NCBI RefSeq assembly: GCF_900107695.1
Contig: NZ_FNQP01000025.1
Coordinates: 1-46,215, forward strand
DNA length: 46,215 nucleotides
DNA from: Thiothrix caldifontis
GTDB taxonomy: Bacteria; Pseudomonadota; Gammaproteobacteria; Thiotrichales; Thiotrichaceae
Direction: 5' to 3'
Under the pieces are notes generated by a model, which was given only the letters and a program-made list of their open reading frames with translations, made no database searches and was not told the DNA's origin. The position numbers and the translations under genes were made by a program. Below are positions 16,987-26,373 of the stretch, piece by piece (within the stretch, counting starts at the first letter, position 1; each line of letters begins with the position of its first letter).

Positions 16987-18129
16987 TTAACGAAACGACG
17001 GAAATCCATCAAAAAACGGGTCAAACCCAAAGTCTGGTTCAGGTAAGCGCACGTTTTTCAACCACGCCTTAAGGTATTTCACATCCTTAAACAGCCGCAG
17101 ATCTTGCTGGATACGTTTGATTTCTGCCTGCATCGTTTGAATGTCTTGCTTGAGTAACATCGCAAGGCGTTTGGGGGAAAGTGGTTCAAACGGTGGAATT
17201 TGTACCATCATGCGGATTTGGTCTTCCTTGAGCATCACTTCTTCTTGTAATTCAGCCAGTTGGTCACTGAGAACTTTGTTGTAATGCTTGAGGCGTTCGG
17301 CACTCAGGCTGCTGAGTTTACTTTGGTCGATTTGCTCAACCGCGAGTTGTAATTCCAGCAGTTTCAGCAAATCTTTACTGGCGTAAGCGACGGTCACTTG
17401 TTGCATGAGTTCGGTTTTGCGTTCGCGTTCTACCGGGTCTTGCTCGCGGTCGGGGTGCAAGGCACTGGTGAGTTGGCGGTAAACGGCTTGGATGGATTTG
17501 CTGACATTGGCGGCTTCTTCCGCAGCCTTGGCTTCTTTTGCCAGTTGTTTGGCGGATTTTTTGCGTTGGGGGCGGGCAGCAGCAGCGGCTTCTGCCTCGG
17601 CTTCGCGTTGTTTGACCTTTTCGGTGAGGCGTTCGGCGGTTGCCTGCGGGTTTTGCAAGTCGAATTCATCATCGTCTAGGCTTATCCCGAATTCTTTTTC
17701 AAGCATGGATTTCATAAACTCGTTTGCCATCATTTGTTCTTCTTCCGCTTCGGTATCGTAGTCGCTGGCGGTGTATTTGTTATACATGGCTTTCAACTCG
17801 TCGTCGTCACCGCTGCGTAGCAATTCTTCGCAGAGTTCCACGATGAGGTGCGTGAGTTTTTCTTGTTGGGTTTTGGTGAATTTATTGGCGGTGAATTGCT
17901 GATCCAGCAGGTGCGCCATTGCCGTTTGCTGTTCCTTCATGCTTTGTTTTAACGGTTCTAGTTTGTCAACGGCATCGGTGCGGCAACGCTCGAACGTTTC
18001 CTGCCACTCTGCCAAGAGTTGTTTTTGCGCGTCGATTTTTTTGATGAGGCTGTTGAACTTCTTTTGTGCGGGTGACAGTACCGTTTGTGCGGGAGCAGTG
18101 TGGATGTGGACAACTTTTTTGCTGGACAT
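16987..18129 (-). CDS. J-domain (DnaJ-like) co-chaperone protein
   Basis: 380 aa starting at ATG with AGGAA upstream. The only recognisable module is a J-domain core around residue 224, with VYRQLTSALHPDRE carrying the invariant HPD that stimulates Hsp70 ATPase. On either side are long charged coiled-coil regions: 25-75, 165-210 with Ala/Glu/Lys runs, and 280-345. There is no Gly/Phe region or zinc finger, so it is a type III J-protein. The hydrophobic motif near the C-terminus (PDFGFDPFFDGFPSFR) might bind a partner. The client is unknown. It diverges from the gene at 18264. Confidence 0.75.
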   Translation of the reverse strand: MSSKKVVHIHTAPAQTVLSPAQKKFNSLIKKIDAQKQLLAEWQETFERCRTDAVDKLEPLKQSMKEQQTAMAHLLDQQFTANKFTKTQQEKLTHLIVELCEELLRSGDDDELKAMYNKYTASDYDTEAEEEQMMANEFMKSMLEKEFGISLDDDEFDLQNPQATAERLTEKVKQREAEAEAAAAARPQRKKSAKQLAKEAKAAEEAANVSKSIQAVYRQLTSALHPDREQDPVERERKTELMQQVTVAYASKDLLKLLELQLAVEQIDQSKLSSLSAERLKHYNKVLSDQLAELQEEVMLKEDQIRMMVQIPPFEPLSPKRLAMLLKQDIQTMQAEIKRIQQDLRLFKDVKYLKAWLKNVRLPEPDFGFDPFFDGFPSFR

Positions 18130-18263
18130 GGGGGGTTCCTGACACTGATTTTAGCGGTAGTGTGGCATCAGATGACGCTTTGTTCCAGCAGGAAATCTGG
18201 GGAAAGTTTCGTTTGGTCAGGAATGCACTGGCAGTCGTGAAAAAACGACCTAAACTTGTTAGG

Positions 18264-20621
18264 ATGTTACGAAAACTTCTGAAAATTGTGCTTATTCTGG
18301 CCTTATTGCTGTTTTTGGTGCAAATCGGTTTGCACTTATATCGTACTTGGCAGGATAAGTTGGAAGTGCCGCTTACACCACCGGTATCGACGTTTTCAAT
18401 GGGGAAAATGGCCTCGCAAGTATCTTTGTTGGGAATCAATACCAACGAAATCAGTTACAACGATGCCAGTCTGCCGTTTGTTGATTTGTTTCGTTCCGCG
18501 AATCCGTTTCAGGAAAATGTGCTGCGCTTAAAGGCTGAGTCTGTCACCTACGATGCCAATGGTTGGCCGAATAATCTCAACGGCGGTGAGGCAGGTACGC
18601 GCTTTCTCGGTGAATTGCCCGCCGATGCACTGCCTGCTGGTGAATACACGGTGCTGTATGACGGCGAGGGGGAAATCCGTTACGGTAATGATGCCAAGCT
18701 GATTACGCATTCACCGGGGCGCGACACCATTACACTGGAGGCGGGTGTGAATGCGCGTTTGGATGCCAGTCTCGTGATCGCTGACAGCAACCCAGAGGAT
18801 TATGTGCGCAATATCCGTATCTTACCGCCCGGTGGTATCTGCCAACATAATCCGCTTAAGCGGGTGATGGATGCATCGGCTTGTGCGGGGGATGCGGGTA
18901 TGTATTTGTCGTTCGCGGATCACTACGCCGAGATTGTCTTCAACCCTGACTATCTGGATTTTATGAAAGATTTTCAGGCAATCCGCTTCATGCCAATGTC
19001 AGGCATTACCCGCAACCCTGAGGCGCATTGGCAAGATCGCCCCAGCATGGCTGAAGCCACTTGGGGCGGTACGTATGGTGCTCGCGGCGCACCGCTGGAA
19101 ATTATGGTGGAACTTGCCAACCGTTTGCAAAAGGATGCTTGGTTCAACCTGCCGCACGCGGCTGACGACGACTATGTGCGCGAGTATGCTACCTATGTGC
19201 GCGACCATCTTAACCCTGAACTGAAAATCTACCTCGAATATTCCAATGAAATTTGGAATACCAACTTTAACCACGGCGAATATACCCAGAAAAAAGGCAT
19301 TGAAATGGCGTTGGGGCTGAATGCTGCCGACGTGGGCTATGAGTATTACACCATCCGCGCTCGCGAGATTTTTACCATGTGGGAACAGGTATTCGGTGGT
19401 CGGGAACGCTTCGTACGTGTGCTGGGTGGTTGGGATACGCGCCCCGATTTTGCCGAAAAAGTGCTGAGTTACAACGATACGTATCAAGCGGTGGATGCGT
19501 TGGCGATTGCGCCGTATTTTGGCGGTAATATCAAAGGCTATCGCGAGGCGGAAACCGTGGAAGATATTTTTCATCTGACTACCGCACCCGATTCCTACCG
19601 TTCGTTGCCGGAAGTGTTGGAAAAAGTGCAACGTCATGCGCAACTGGCTCAGCAGTTTGGGGTGACATTGCTAGGTTATGAGGGCGGGCAGGGTTTGGTT
19701 GATTGGGCTACCCGCAAGCCGGATCAGCACCCTAATCCGTTGTTTTTCGCCGCCAACCGTGATCCGCGCATGGGGAAACTTTACACTGAGTTTCTGGAAG
19801 GGTGGCAACAAGCGGGTGGGCAGTTGATGATGCTGTTTTCCGCACCCCGTATTTGCCAATGGTACGGTTGTTGGGGGCTAAAGGAACACATTCGCCAACC
19901 GCGTGAACAAGCGCCGAAATATGCTGCTGTGTTGGCTTTCATCGCGACACACCCGCCTCATCCTGTACCCGCACCACCGAAGCCTGCTCACAATCCATTG
20001 GCAATTGCACCGCGTAATCCGAATGATCCTTTGATTGTGTGGCGACCAGCCGTTGACCCAGAGCGGGTATTTTTCATCGAAAATCCGATTACCTTGGACT
20101 TATTGCTTGAAGGTACAGTGTGGGATAAACGCAATCTGTTTGGAAAATGGCAAGGACGGTGGGATGATGATTTCCTGTTCCTGACCGTGCGCGTATACGA
20201 CAGCAAGCGGGTGTTTGATTCGGCACACCCGGCGGATGATGATTCCGTGGGGTTCTTGATTGACACGGATAACAGCCGAGATGCCAAGCTGGACGGCAAG
20301 CACGATTTCCACCTGATCTTTGCTTGTGATCGTGAGCAAGTCGTGTTGGGGAAAGATTCTGCGCCGTTGTCTGCGGGGGCGTTGCGTAGTATCCGCTTTG
20401 ATATGCGTGAGTTTTACGATGGTTATGTACTGGAGGCATGGATTCCTTGGCAAGCCTTGGGCATGAACCCCGCGATCAAAGATCGCGTCAGCGTCAATGT
20501 GGAAGTGAACGATGATGACGATGGCGGCACACGCGATGGCAAAATCGCGTGGATGGCACAAGACAAACAAGCCCTAACCGACCCGCGCCAGTGGGGTGTG
20601 GTGCTATTTAGTGGTCGGTGA
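18264..20621 (+). CDS. Membrane-anchored glycosidase-like protein with C-terminal CBM9-like domain
   Basis: About 785 aa from this ATG. GTG 18237 and TTG 18213 (with GGGGAAAG 7 bases upstream) are in frame and could be the true start, adding 9-17 residues. A single signal anchor (LLKIVLILALLLFLVQIGL) puts the rest in the periplasm or outside. Residues 90-620 form a large domain with LEYSNEIWNTNFNHGEY and LLGYEGGQG, each offering a possible catalytic Glu as in TIM-barrel glycosidases of clan A; this family is usually labelled 'cellulose-binding'. From about 650 onward a CBM9/DOMON-like beta-sandwich follows (WDKRNLFGKWQGRWDDDFLFLTVRVYD, DSVGFLIDTDNSRD). The substrate could be an exopolysaccharide, but that is inference. 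The 3' end overlaps the convergent gene by 18 bases. Confidence 0.65.
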   Translation: MLRKLLKIVLILALLLFLVQIGLHLYRTWQDKLEVPLTPPVSTFSMGKMASQVSLLGINTNEISYNDASLPFVDLFRSANPFQENVLRLKAESVTYDANGWPNNLNGGEAGTRFLGELPADALPAGEYTVLYDGEGEIRYGNDAKLITHSPGRDTITLEAGVNARLDASLVIADSNPEDYVRNIRILPPGGICQHNPLKRVMDASACAGDAGMYLSFADHYAEIVFNPDYLDFMKDFQAIRFMPMSGITRNPEAHWQDRPSMAEATWGGTYGARGAPLEIMVELANRLQKDAWFNLPHAADDDYVREYATYVRDHLNPELKIYLEYSNEIWNTNFNHGEYTQKKGIEMALGLNAADVGYEYYTIRAREIFTMWEQVFGGRERFVRVLGGWDTRPDFAEKVLSYNDTYQAVDALAIAPYFGGNIKGYREAETVEDIFHLTTAPDSYRSLPEVLEKVQRHAQLAQQFGVTLLGYEGGQGLVDWATRKPDQHPNPLFFAANRDPRMGKLYTEFLEGWQQAGGQLMMLFSAPRICQWYGCWGLKEHIRQPREQAPKYAAVLAFIATHPPHPVPAPPKPAHNPLAIAPRNPNDPLIVWRPAVDPERVFFIENPITLDLLLEGTVWDKRNLFGKWQGRWDDDFLFLTVRVYDSKRVFDSAHPADDDSVGFLIDTDNSRDAKLDGKHDFHLIFACDREQVVLGKDSAPLSAGALRSIRFDMREFYDGYVLEAWIPWQALGMNPAIKDRVSVNVEVNDDDDGGTRDGKIAWMAQDKQALTDPRQWGVVLFSGR

Positions 20622-21137
20622 GGCATTGATCAAGCGTGGTTTGGTTTTCGTTTTGGGTAACAGTTCCATTTTGGCTTTTTCCTGGCGAATACGTAACACA
20701 TAGCCGCCCAGTGCGCCCCCAGCCGTGGTCAACATCAGCAAACCTAGCGTGATGAATTGCGTGAGCAACAACAAGCCACCAATACCGGCAGCTCCCGCAA
20801 ACGCCATGCCCACTTTGATATTGGCTTGGGTCGAGGTGCGGCGTACTTCCTGAATGGTTTCCTGATGCGCTTGTTTGATCACGCGATGCTTGGCGCGTTC
20901 GGCATTGACGCGCAGCGCTTCACGTTCTTTGGCGTGGCATTCTTGCAAGCGGCTGATTTCATCTTTGTTGTGGTGTGCCGCCATTGAACTGAACCACGCG
21001 GCGGTGAGTACACCCACAATGCCAACAGGAATCACCAGTCGCAACCAGCCCCAGCCGCTCAATTCGGTGGGCGCAATCAATACCAATACCACGGTTATGA
21101 CTTGTAGCAATAAAATGCCGGGTAGAAATTTCAGCAC
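20604..21137 (-). CDS. Hypothetical inner-membrane protein with central coiled coil
   Basis: 177 aa. Two N-terminal transmembrane helices (about 4-22 and 33-51), a soluble charged helix (52-105, HHNKDEISRLQECHAKEREALRVNAERAKHRV), two further hydrophobic segments (108-125, 128-148) and a basic tail. It looks like a four-helix membrane protein with a cytoplasmic coiled coil. No family recognised. Its 3' end overlaps the end of the glycosidase-like gene by 18 bases, and it diverges from the mazG-like/dnaE pair. Confidence 0.65.
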   Translation of the reverse strand: MLKFLPGILLLQVITVVLVLIAPTELSGWGWLRLVIPVGIVGVLTAAWFSSMAAHHNKDEISRLQECHAKEREALRVNAERAKHRVIKQAHQETIQEVRRTSTQANIKVGMAFAGAAGIGGLLLLTQFITLGLLMLTTAGGALGGYVLRIRQEKAKMELLPKTKTKPRLINASPTTK

Positions 21138-21155
21138 TGTGAGTGTCCTTTTCTT

Positions 21156-21184
21156 CTGTCAGGTTCTAATTCGGGGATTATAAT
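21156..21184 (+). promoter_or_regulatory. Candidate sigma-70 promoter of the mazG-like/dnaE operon
   Basis: CTGTCA (21156-21161, 4 of 6 matches to TTGACA) is followed after exactly 17 bases by a perfect TATAAT (21179-21184). A start near 21191 would give a leader of about 20 bases before the ATG at 21212. Confidence 0.5.
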
Positions 21185-21211
21185 GCTTATTGGATTCAAC
21201 AGGACATTACC

Positions 21212-21568
21212 ATGCTGCCGAAAGACCTTGTGGATGAACTCATGCACTTCCGCGCCGAGCGTGATTGGGCGCAGTTCCACACCCCGCGCAACCTTGCGAT
21301 TTCGCTTTCCCTAGAGGCGGGCGAAGTGCTGGAACTGTTTCAGTGGGAAGATCGCCGGGGTGCTGCGTTGGATAAAGTCATGCCGCAGTTGCGTGATGAA
21401 GTGGCGGATGTGGCAACCTACCTGACGTATTTGTGTGCGGATTTGGGGATTGATTTGGAAGCGGCGGTGCGGGAGAAGATGGTGCAAAATCGGCGTAAAT
21501 ATCCAGTGGAATTGGCGAAAGGGTCGGCGAAGAAATATACCGAATTGCGGGCAGGAGACGAAGCATGA
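21212..21568 (+). CDS. MazG-like nucleotide pyrophosphohydrolase
   Basis: 118 aa, the size of single-domain MazG-like (RS21-C6/dCTPase-type) enzymes that hydrolyse nucleoside triphosphates to monophosphates. The metal-binding helix pair is visible: SLEAGEVLELFQW (ExxE type) near 31-43 and RDEVADVATYLTYLCADLGID near 60-80 (ExxD). It probably cleans the dNTP pool. Its TGA stop overlaps the dnaE start (ATGA), so it is translationally coupled to the replicative polymerase, which fits a house-cleaning role. Confidence 0.85.
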   Translation: MLPKDLVDELMHFRAERDWAQFHTPRNLAISLSLEAGEVLELFQWEDRRGAALDKVMPQLRDEVADVATYLTYLCADLGIDLEAAVREKMVQNRRKYPVELAKGSAKKYTELRAGDEA

Positions 21569-24500
21569 CCCCATTTGTCCACCTACGCCTCCACACCGAA
21601 TATTCGTTGGTTGATAGCACCATCCGCATCAAACCACTGATGAAAGTCGCGGCTGGTAAAGACTTGCCCGCCCTCGCCATTACCGACCAAAACAACTTTT
21701 TCGGCTTGGTAAAATTCTACAAAGCCGCAATGGGCGCAGGCATCAAACCCATCTTCGGCCTCGACCTGTTGCTGGCAGATGAACAGGGCACGGATACCTT
21801 ATTCCACACGATTTTGCTGTGTCAAAACAATACCGGCTACCGCAACCTCACCAAACTCGTATCCCGCGCTTACCAACAAGGGCAGGTACTGGGCGTGCCG
21901 CGTGTGCAACGCGAGTGGATCAAAGAATTCAGCGAAGGCGTAATCATGCTCTCCGGCGGACGCGACGGCGATGTCGGGCAAGCGATGCTCTCCGGCAATC
22001 AAGAACTTGCTGAGAAACGCCTGCAAGAATGGCTGGAAACTTTTCCCGACCGCTATTATTTAGAGCTGCAACGCACCGGACGCGATGGCGAAGAAGACTA
22101 CATCCACGCCGCCATCGACCTTGCTCTGGCGCACGACATCCCCGTGGTCGCCACCAACGACGTGCGTTTCATTGCCGAATCCGATTTTGCTTCCCATGAA
22201 GCGCGGGTCTGCATCCGTGACGGCTACGTGTTGGCTGACCCCAAACGCCCCAAACGTTACAGCCCGCAGCAATATTTGCGCACGGGCGACGAAATGGCGG
22301 AACTGTTCGCCGACATTCCCAGCGCGATCAGTAACACCGTCGAAATCGCCAAACGCTGCAATGTGTCGCTGACCTTGGGCAAAAATTACCTGCCACAATT
22401 CCCGATTCCTGAGGGCATGACCGAAGCGGAGTATTTTTGCAAAGTCAGTGAGAAGGGGTTGGAAGAACGCCTCGATTTCCTGTTCGGCGACAAATACCCG
22501 CGTGGTACGCCAGAATTTGCAGAAAAGCGCAAGGTTTACGACGAACGTTTGAAAATTGAACTCGGCGTAATCAATAAAATGGGGTTCCCCGGCTACTTCT
22601 TGATCGTTGCGGATTTCATCCAGTGGGCAAAGGATAACGGTATTCCGGTCGGCCCGGGGCGGGGTTCCGGTGCGGGTTCATTGGTGGCGTATGCGTTGAA
22701 AATCACCGACCTTGACCCGCTGGCTTACGACTTGCTGTTTGAACGCTTTCTCAACCCTGAGCGCGTGTCCATGCCTGACTTCGACATCGACTTTTGCATG
22801 GATAACCGCGACAAAGTGATTGATTATGTTGCCAGAACTTACGGGCGTAATCAGGTTTCGCAAATCATCACTTACGGATCAATGGCAGCGAAAGCGGTGG
22901 TGCGCGATGTGGGGCGGGTGCTGGGGCATCCTTACGGGTTTGTGGATCGGATTGCCAAACTGATTCCGTTCACCATCGGTATCACCTTGGAAGACGCGCT
23001 GGGGCGTACCCCCAAGTCCGAAAAAGATTCCGAATTGGTATCCCCCGATCTGATCGACTTGTATAACAAGGATGAAGAAGTTAAGTCGTTGCTGGATTTG
23101 GCGATTTCTTTAGAGGGCTTGTCGCGTAACACCGGTAAACACGCGGGTGGTGTGTTGATTTCCCCGACCGATTTGACCGATTTTACTGCGATTTGCTGCG
23201 AAGAAAACGGCGAAGGCGTGGTGTCACAATTCGATAAAAACGACGTGGAAGACATCGGGCTGGTCAAGTTCGACTTTTTGGGCTTGCGCAACCTCACCAT
23301 TATCGACTGGGCGTTGCAGACCATTAACCGCCAGCAAGCGGCGAAAGGCTTGCCGCCGGTTGACATTAACCGCATTCCGCTGGATGACAAAGCCTCGTTT
23401 GATTTGCTCAAGGCGCAAAAAACCACCGCTGTATTCCAGCTTGAATCACGCGGCATGAAAGACCTGATCCGCCGCTTGCAACCGGATGTGTTTGAGGATG
23501 TGGTGGCATTGGTGGCATTGTTCCGCCCCGGCCCGCTGCAATCGGGGATGGTGGATGATTTCATCAATCGCAAAAAAGGCATTGCTAAGGTCGAATACCC
23601 GCATCCGAGCCTAGAGCAAATTCTCAAGCCGACCTACGGCGTTATCGTTTATCAAGAACAGGTTATGCAGATTGCGCAAGTGCTTGCTCAGTACACGCTG
23701 GGTGGAGCGGATATGTTGCGCCGTGCAATGGGTAAAAAGAAACCGGAGGAGATGGCAAAACAACGTTCCATTTTCATGGAGGGGGCGCGTAACAATAACG
23801 TCGATGAAAATCAAGCTGGCTATATATTTGATTTAATGGAGAAATTCGCGGAATATGGTTTCAACAAGTCCCATTCAGCCGCCTACGCCCTCGTCGCCTT
23901 CCAAACCGCATGGCTAAAAGCCCATCACCCCGCCGCATTCATGGCTGCGGTTATGTCGGCGGATATGGATAACACCGAAAAAGTGGTGACGTTGCTGGAT
24001 GATTGCCGCCAGCTTGGGTTGCAGGTATTGCCGCCGGACATTAACCGCTCCGAATACCAATTCACGGTGGATGATCAAAACCGTATTATTTATGGATTGG
24101 GGGCAGTGAAAGGCGCGGGTGAAGCCGCCTTGAGTGTGTTGGTGGAACAGCGCAATAAAAACGGGGCGTTCCAATCACTGGCGGATCTCTGCAAACGTGC
24201 TGGCACACAAAAGGTCAATCGTCGTGTGCTGGAAACCCTGATCAAATCAGGCGCTTTCGACAGCTTGGGCGGGACGCGCCGCGCCATGCTTGAATACTTG
24301 CCCGAAGCCATGCGCATGGCAGAACAATACAACCGCAATCAAGGTACGGGTCAAACCGATTTATTCGGGGGGCTGTTTGGAGGTGGCGTGGCGGAATCGA
24401 CACCAGAGGCGACCATGCCCGGCCGTGAGGAGTTTCCTGAAAAAGAACGTTTGCGTTTGGAAAAAGAAACGCTGGGTTTATACCTGACGGGGCATCCACT

Positions 24501-25095
24501 CGATGAATACCAGTCAGAAATTGCCGGTTTAGGCAGTCGCAAAAAACTGGTCGATATTGCCGAAGACGACAGCACTAAGTACCGTCGTGAGCCGGTGATG
24601 TTAGCTGGTTTGGTGGCCAGCGTGCGTACTCAATATACTGACAATGGTAAACGCGCTTTTGTGCAGCTTGACGATAATACTGCTTATTATGAGGTGATGA
24701 TTTTTACTGACACATTTACCCAATATGGACATTTACTGGAAAAAGAAGCTTGTATTGTATTGGAAGGCTCGCTCGATACCGATCAACGCACCGGTAAAAC
24801 ACGTTTGAGGGTGGAAAAAGTCCATGATATGCGTTCGATACGGGAGAATTTCTTACGCAAGCTGGTGTTGCGGCTAGAGGAGCAACAGATACAACAAGGA
24901 ATTTTACCGGTGTTACGGCAATATTTGAAGCCTGCTGAGGTTGCTGGCACGTTCCCAATTGCGGTTGAATACCGCAATACCCAAGCACAAGCGGAAATGC
25001 GCTTGGCAGGGCAGTGGACAGTGCAGCTAGATGACGCTGGGTTGCGTGATCTGCGGCAGGTGTTGGGTAGAGAAAACGTGAGTTTAGTGTTTTAA
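21565..25095 (+). CDS. dnaE: DNA polymerase III alpha subunit
   Basis: 1176 aa, the standard DnaE1 length. N-terminal PHP domain (FVHLRLHTEYSLVDSTIRI). Palm catalytic acids in PDFDIDFC near residues 403-410, and the third Asp in LVKFDFLGLRNL near 570. Fingers include KKKPEEMAKQRSIF and FNKSHSAAYALVAFQTAWLKAHHP. The C-terminal tandem helix-hairpin-helix and OB-fold (MLAGLVASVRTQYTDNGKRAFVQLDD) are present. The PHP metal ligands look partly degenerate, as in other gammaproteobacterial DnaE, consistent with proofreading by a separate epsilon subunit. Confidence 0.97.
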   Translation: MTPFVHLRLHTEYSLVDSTIRIKPLMKVAAGKDLPALAITDQNNFFGLVKFYKAAMGAGIKPIFGLDLLLADEQGTDTLFHTILLCQNNTGYRNLTKLVSRAYQQGQVLGVPRVQREWIKEFSEGVIMLSGGRDGDVGQAMLSGNQELAEKRLQEWLETFPDRYYLELQRTGRDGEEDYIHAAIDLALAHDIPVVATNDVRFIAESDFASHEARVCIRDGYVLADPKRPKRYSPQQYLRTGDEMAELFADIPSAISNTVEIAKRCNVSLTLGKNYLPQFPIPEGMTEAEYFCKVSEKGLEERLDFLFGDKYPRGTPEFAEKRKVYDERLKIELGVINKMGFPGYFLIVADFIQWAKDNGIPVGPGRGSGAGSLVAYALKITDLDPLAYDLLFERFLNPERVSMPDFDIDFCMDNRDKVIDYVARTYGRNQVSQIITYGSMAAKAVVRDVGRVLGHPYGFVDRIAKLIPFTIGITLEDALGRTPKSEKDSELVSPDLIDLYNKDEEVKSLLDLAISLEGLSRNTGKHAGGVLISPTDLTDFTAICCEENGEGVVSQFDKNDVEDIGLVKFDFLGLRNLTIIDWALQTINRQQAAKGLPPVDINRIPLDDKASFDLLKAQKTTAVFQLESRGMKDLIRRLQPDVFEDVVALVALFRPGPLQSGMVDDFINRKKGIAKVEYPHPSLEQILKPTYGVIVYQEQVMQIAQVLAQYTLGGADMLRRAMGKKKPEEMAKQRSIFMEGARNNNVDENQAGYIFDLMEKFAEYGFNKSHSAAYALVAFQTAWLKAHHPAAFMAAVMSADMDNTEKVVTLLDDCRQLGLQVLPPDINRSEYQFTVDDQNRIIYGLGAVKGAGEAALSVLVEQRNKNGAFQSLADLCKRAGTQKVNRRVLETLIKSGAFDSLGGTRRAMLEYLPEAMRMAEQYNRNQGTGQTDLFGGLFGGGVAESTPEATMPGREEFPEKERLRLEKETLGLYLTGHPLDEYQSEIAGLGSRKKLVDIAEDDSTKYRREPVMLAGLVASVRTQYTDNGKRAFVQLDDNTAYYEVMIFTDTFTQYGHLLEKEACIVLEGSLDTDQRTGKTRLRVEKVHDMRSIRENFLRKLVLRLEEQQIQQGILPVLRQYLKPAEVAGTFPIAVEYRNTQAQAEMRLAGQWTVQLDDAGLRDLRQVLGRENVSLVF

Positions 25096-25104
25096 CTCAG
25101 GTTG

Positions 25105-26121
25105 TTAACGTGCTTTGGTTAGTATGACGCCGACCATATTGGTTCGTGCCTGCTTCAAGCGTTCAAATGCCGCATGTAATGGGCGGCGACGGGTTTGATT
25201 GCACGCCACGACCAACAACGTTGCATGGACGCGATTACTGATGAGTAATGCATCCGCCATTCCCATCACGGGGGGCGAGTCAATAATGATCACGTCAAAG
25301 CGGGAGTTGTTTTGTTCCGCATAATTAATAAGTTGTGTCATGCGTTCACTGGATAGCAGTTCAACTGAGTGCGGGGTAATAGGGCCAGAAGAAATAATAT
25401 GCAATTCAGGAATAAACGTGGGGCGAATCAAACCTTCCAGTTCAGCCAGACCTGCCAAATAATTACCTAATCCTTTGATATTATCCACGCCGAAATGTTT
25501 GTGTAACGTAGGACGGCGTAGGTCAGCATCAATCAATAAGACATTTGCGCCTGATTGGGCAAACGTTGTGGCTAGATTAATACTGGTGCTGCTTTTGCCT
25601 TCACTGGCATCAGTACTGGTGATATTAATAATTTTAGGGCGTTTCTGGTGAGTAATGACTAAAAAGTTGTTGCGTAGAGAACGAAATGCTGCCGCTACAT
25701 GTGAATCTGGGTGGTTGGCGCTTTGAAAAGCATAACTCCCCGCTTTTTTACGGATGGCGGGTGCAATGCCTAGCAAGGGAAGCGGTAGCACTCTTGAGAG
25801 TGTTTCAGATGTTTTGATAACGGCATCCGTTCCTTCGCGGATAAAGGCGGCAATGATGCCAGCACACAAACCTAAAATAAAACTTAGAATGAAATTGCGG
25901 ACTAGATTAGGTTGTAAGGCTTCGCTGATGAAAAGCGCAAAGAGGAACACACCAAGATAAACGCTCAATAATGTTTTTTCGCGGCGCTTAGCAATAATAC
26001 GTAATTTGTGCAGCTCGTCCCCTAACGAAGTACCTCCGGTATGAAATGTCGGTACTTGCACAAATCCCCCTTCTGCTGAGAATGTAGTCTGCCGTTTGGG
26101 CAATACGTTTGGCGTGTTCAT
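25105..26121 (-). CDS. BY-kinase-like P-loop ATPase (CpsD/CapB type) with short membrane hairpin
   Basis: 338 aa. Two transmembrane helices (about 51-66 and 76-94) are followed by a cytoplasmic ATPase with Walker A (residues 169-178, TDASEGKSS), Walker A' (LLIDADLRRP, about 195-204) and Walker B (VIIIDSPPVMGMAD). These are the three motifs of bacterial tyrosine kinases that control Wzz-type polysaccharide export. It differs from the usual fused protein: the large periplasmic Wzz loop is missing, and the C-terminus ends LTKAR without the Tyr cluster that is autophosphorylated. No capsule or exopolysaccharide genes adjoin it. AGGGG precedes the ATG. It may modulate export genes elsewhere, or have another partner. 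Confidence 0.75.
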   Translation of the reverse strand: MNTPNVLPKRQTTFSAEGGFVQVPTFHTGGTSLGDELHKLRIIAKRREKTLLSVYLGVFLFALFISEALQPNLVRNFILSFILGLCAGIIAAFIREGTDAVIKTSETLSRVLPLPLLGIAPAIRKKAGSYAFQSANHPDSHVAAAFRSLRNNFLVITHQKRPKIINITSTDASEGKSSTSINLATTFAQSGANVLLIDADLRRPTLHKHFGVDNIKGLGNYLAGLAELEGLIRPTFIPELHIISSGPITPHSVELLSSERMTQLINYAEQNNSRFDVIIIDSPPVMGMADALLISNRVHATLLVVACNQTRRRPLHAAFERLKQARTNMVGVILTKAR

Positions 26122-26321
26122 TGTCCCCTGATTTCCTATTTTAGCCCTTGGATTGTTTTATTATACATAAAAAAATATGATTTGCATGTTTGAGAATCTG
26201 CATAAATAAACGTAATTCATCGTGCTTTATACAATAGATCAGTCCACGACCATTAAGTTTCAGTGAAACCGCACATGGACACTCTGTCGGGCAGAGAGTA
26301 AAATGCCATCCTACTAATTTC

Positions 26322-26347
26322 ACGGGATGAGCCACGCCTCATCCCGT
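26322..26347 (+). promoter_or_regulatory. Hairpin in the carA leader
   Basis: ACGGGATGAG / CTCATCCCGT is a perfect 10-bp stem with a 6-base loop, ending 16 bases before the carA GGAGG. It lacks a T-run, so it is more likely a leader structure or weak terminator than a strong terminator. The rest of the 252-base gap before carA is AT-rich; TATACA at 26228 might be a -10 box without a good -35. The role is uncertain. Confidence 0.45.
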
Positions 26348-26373
26348 TTCGTATGTAGACTTCGGAGGTTCTT

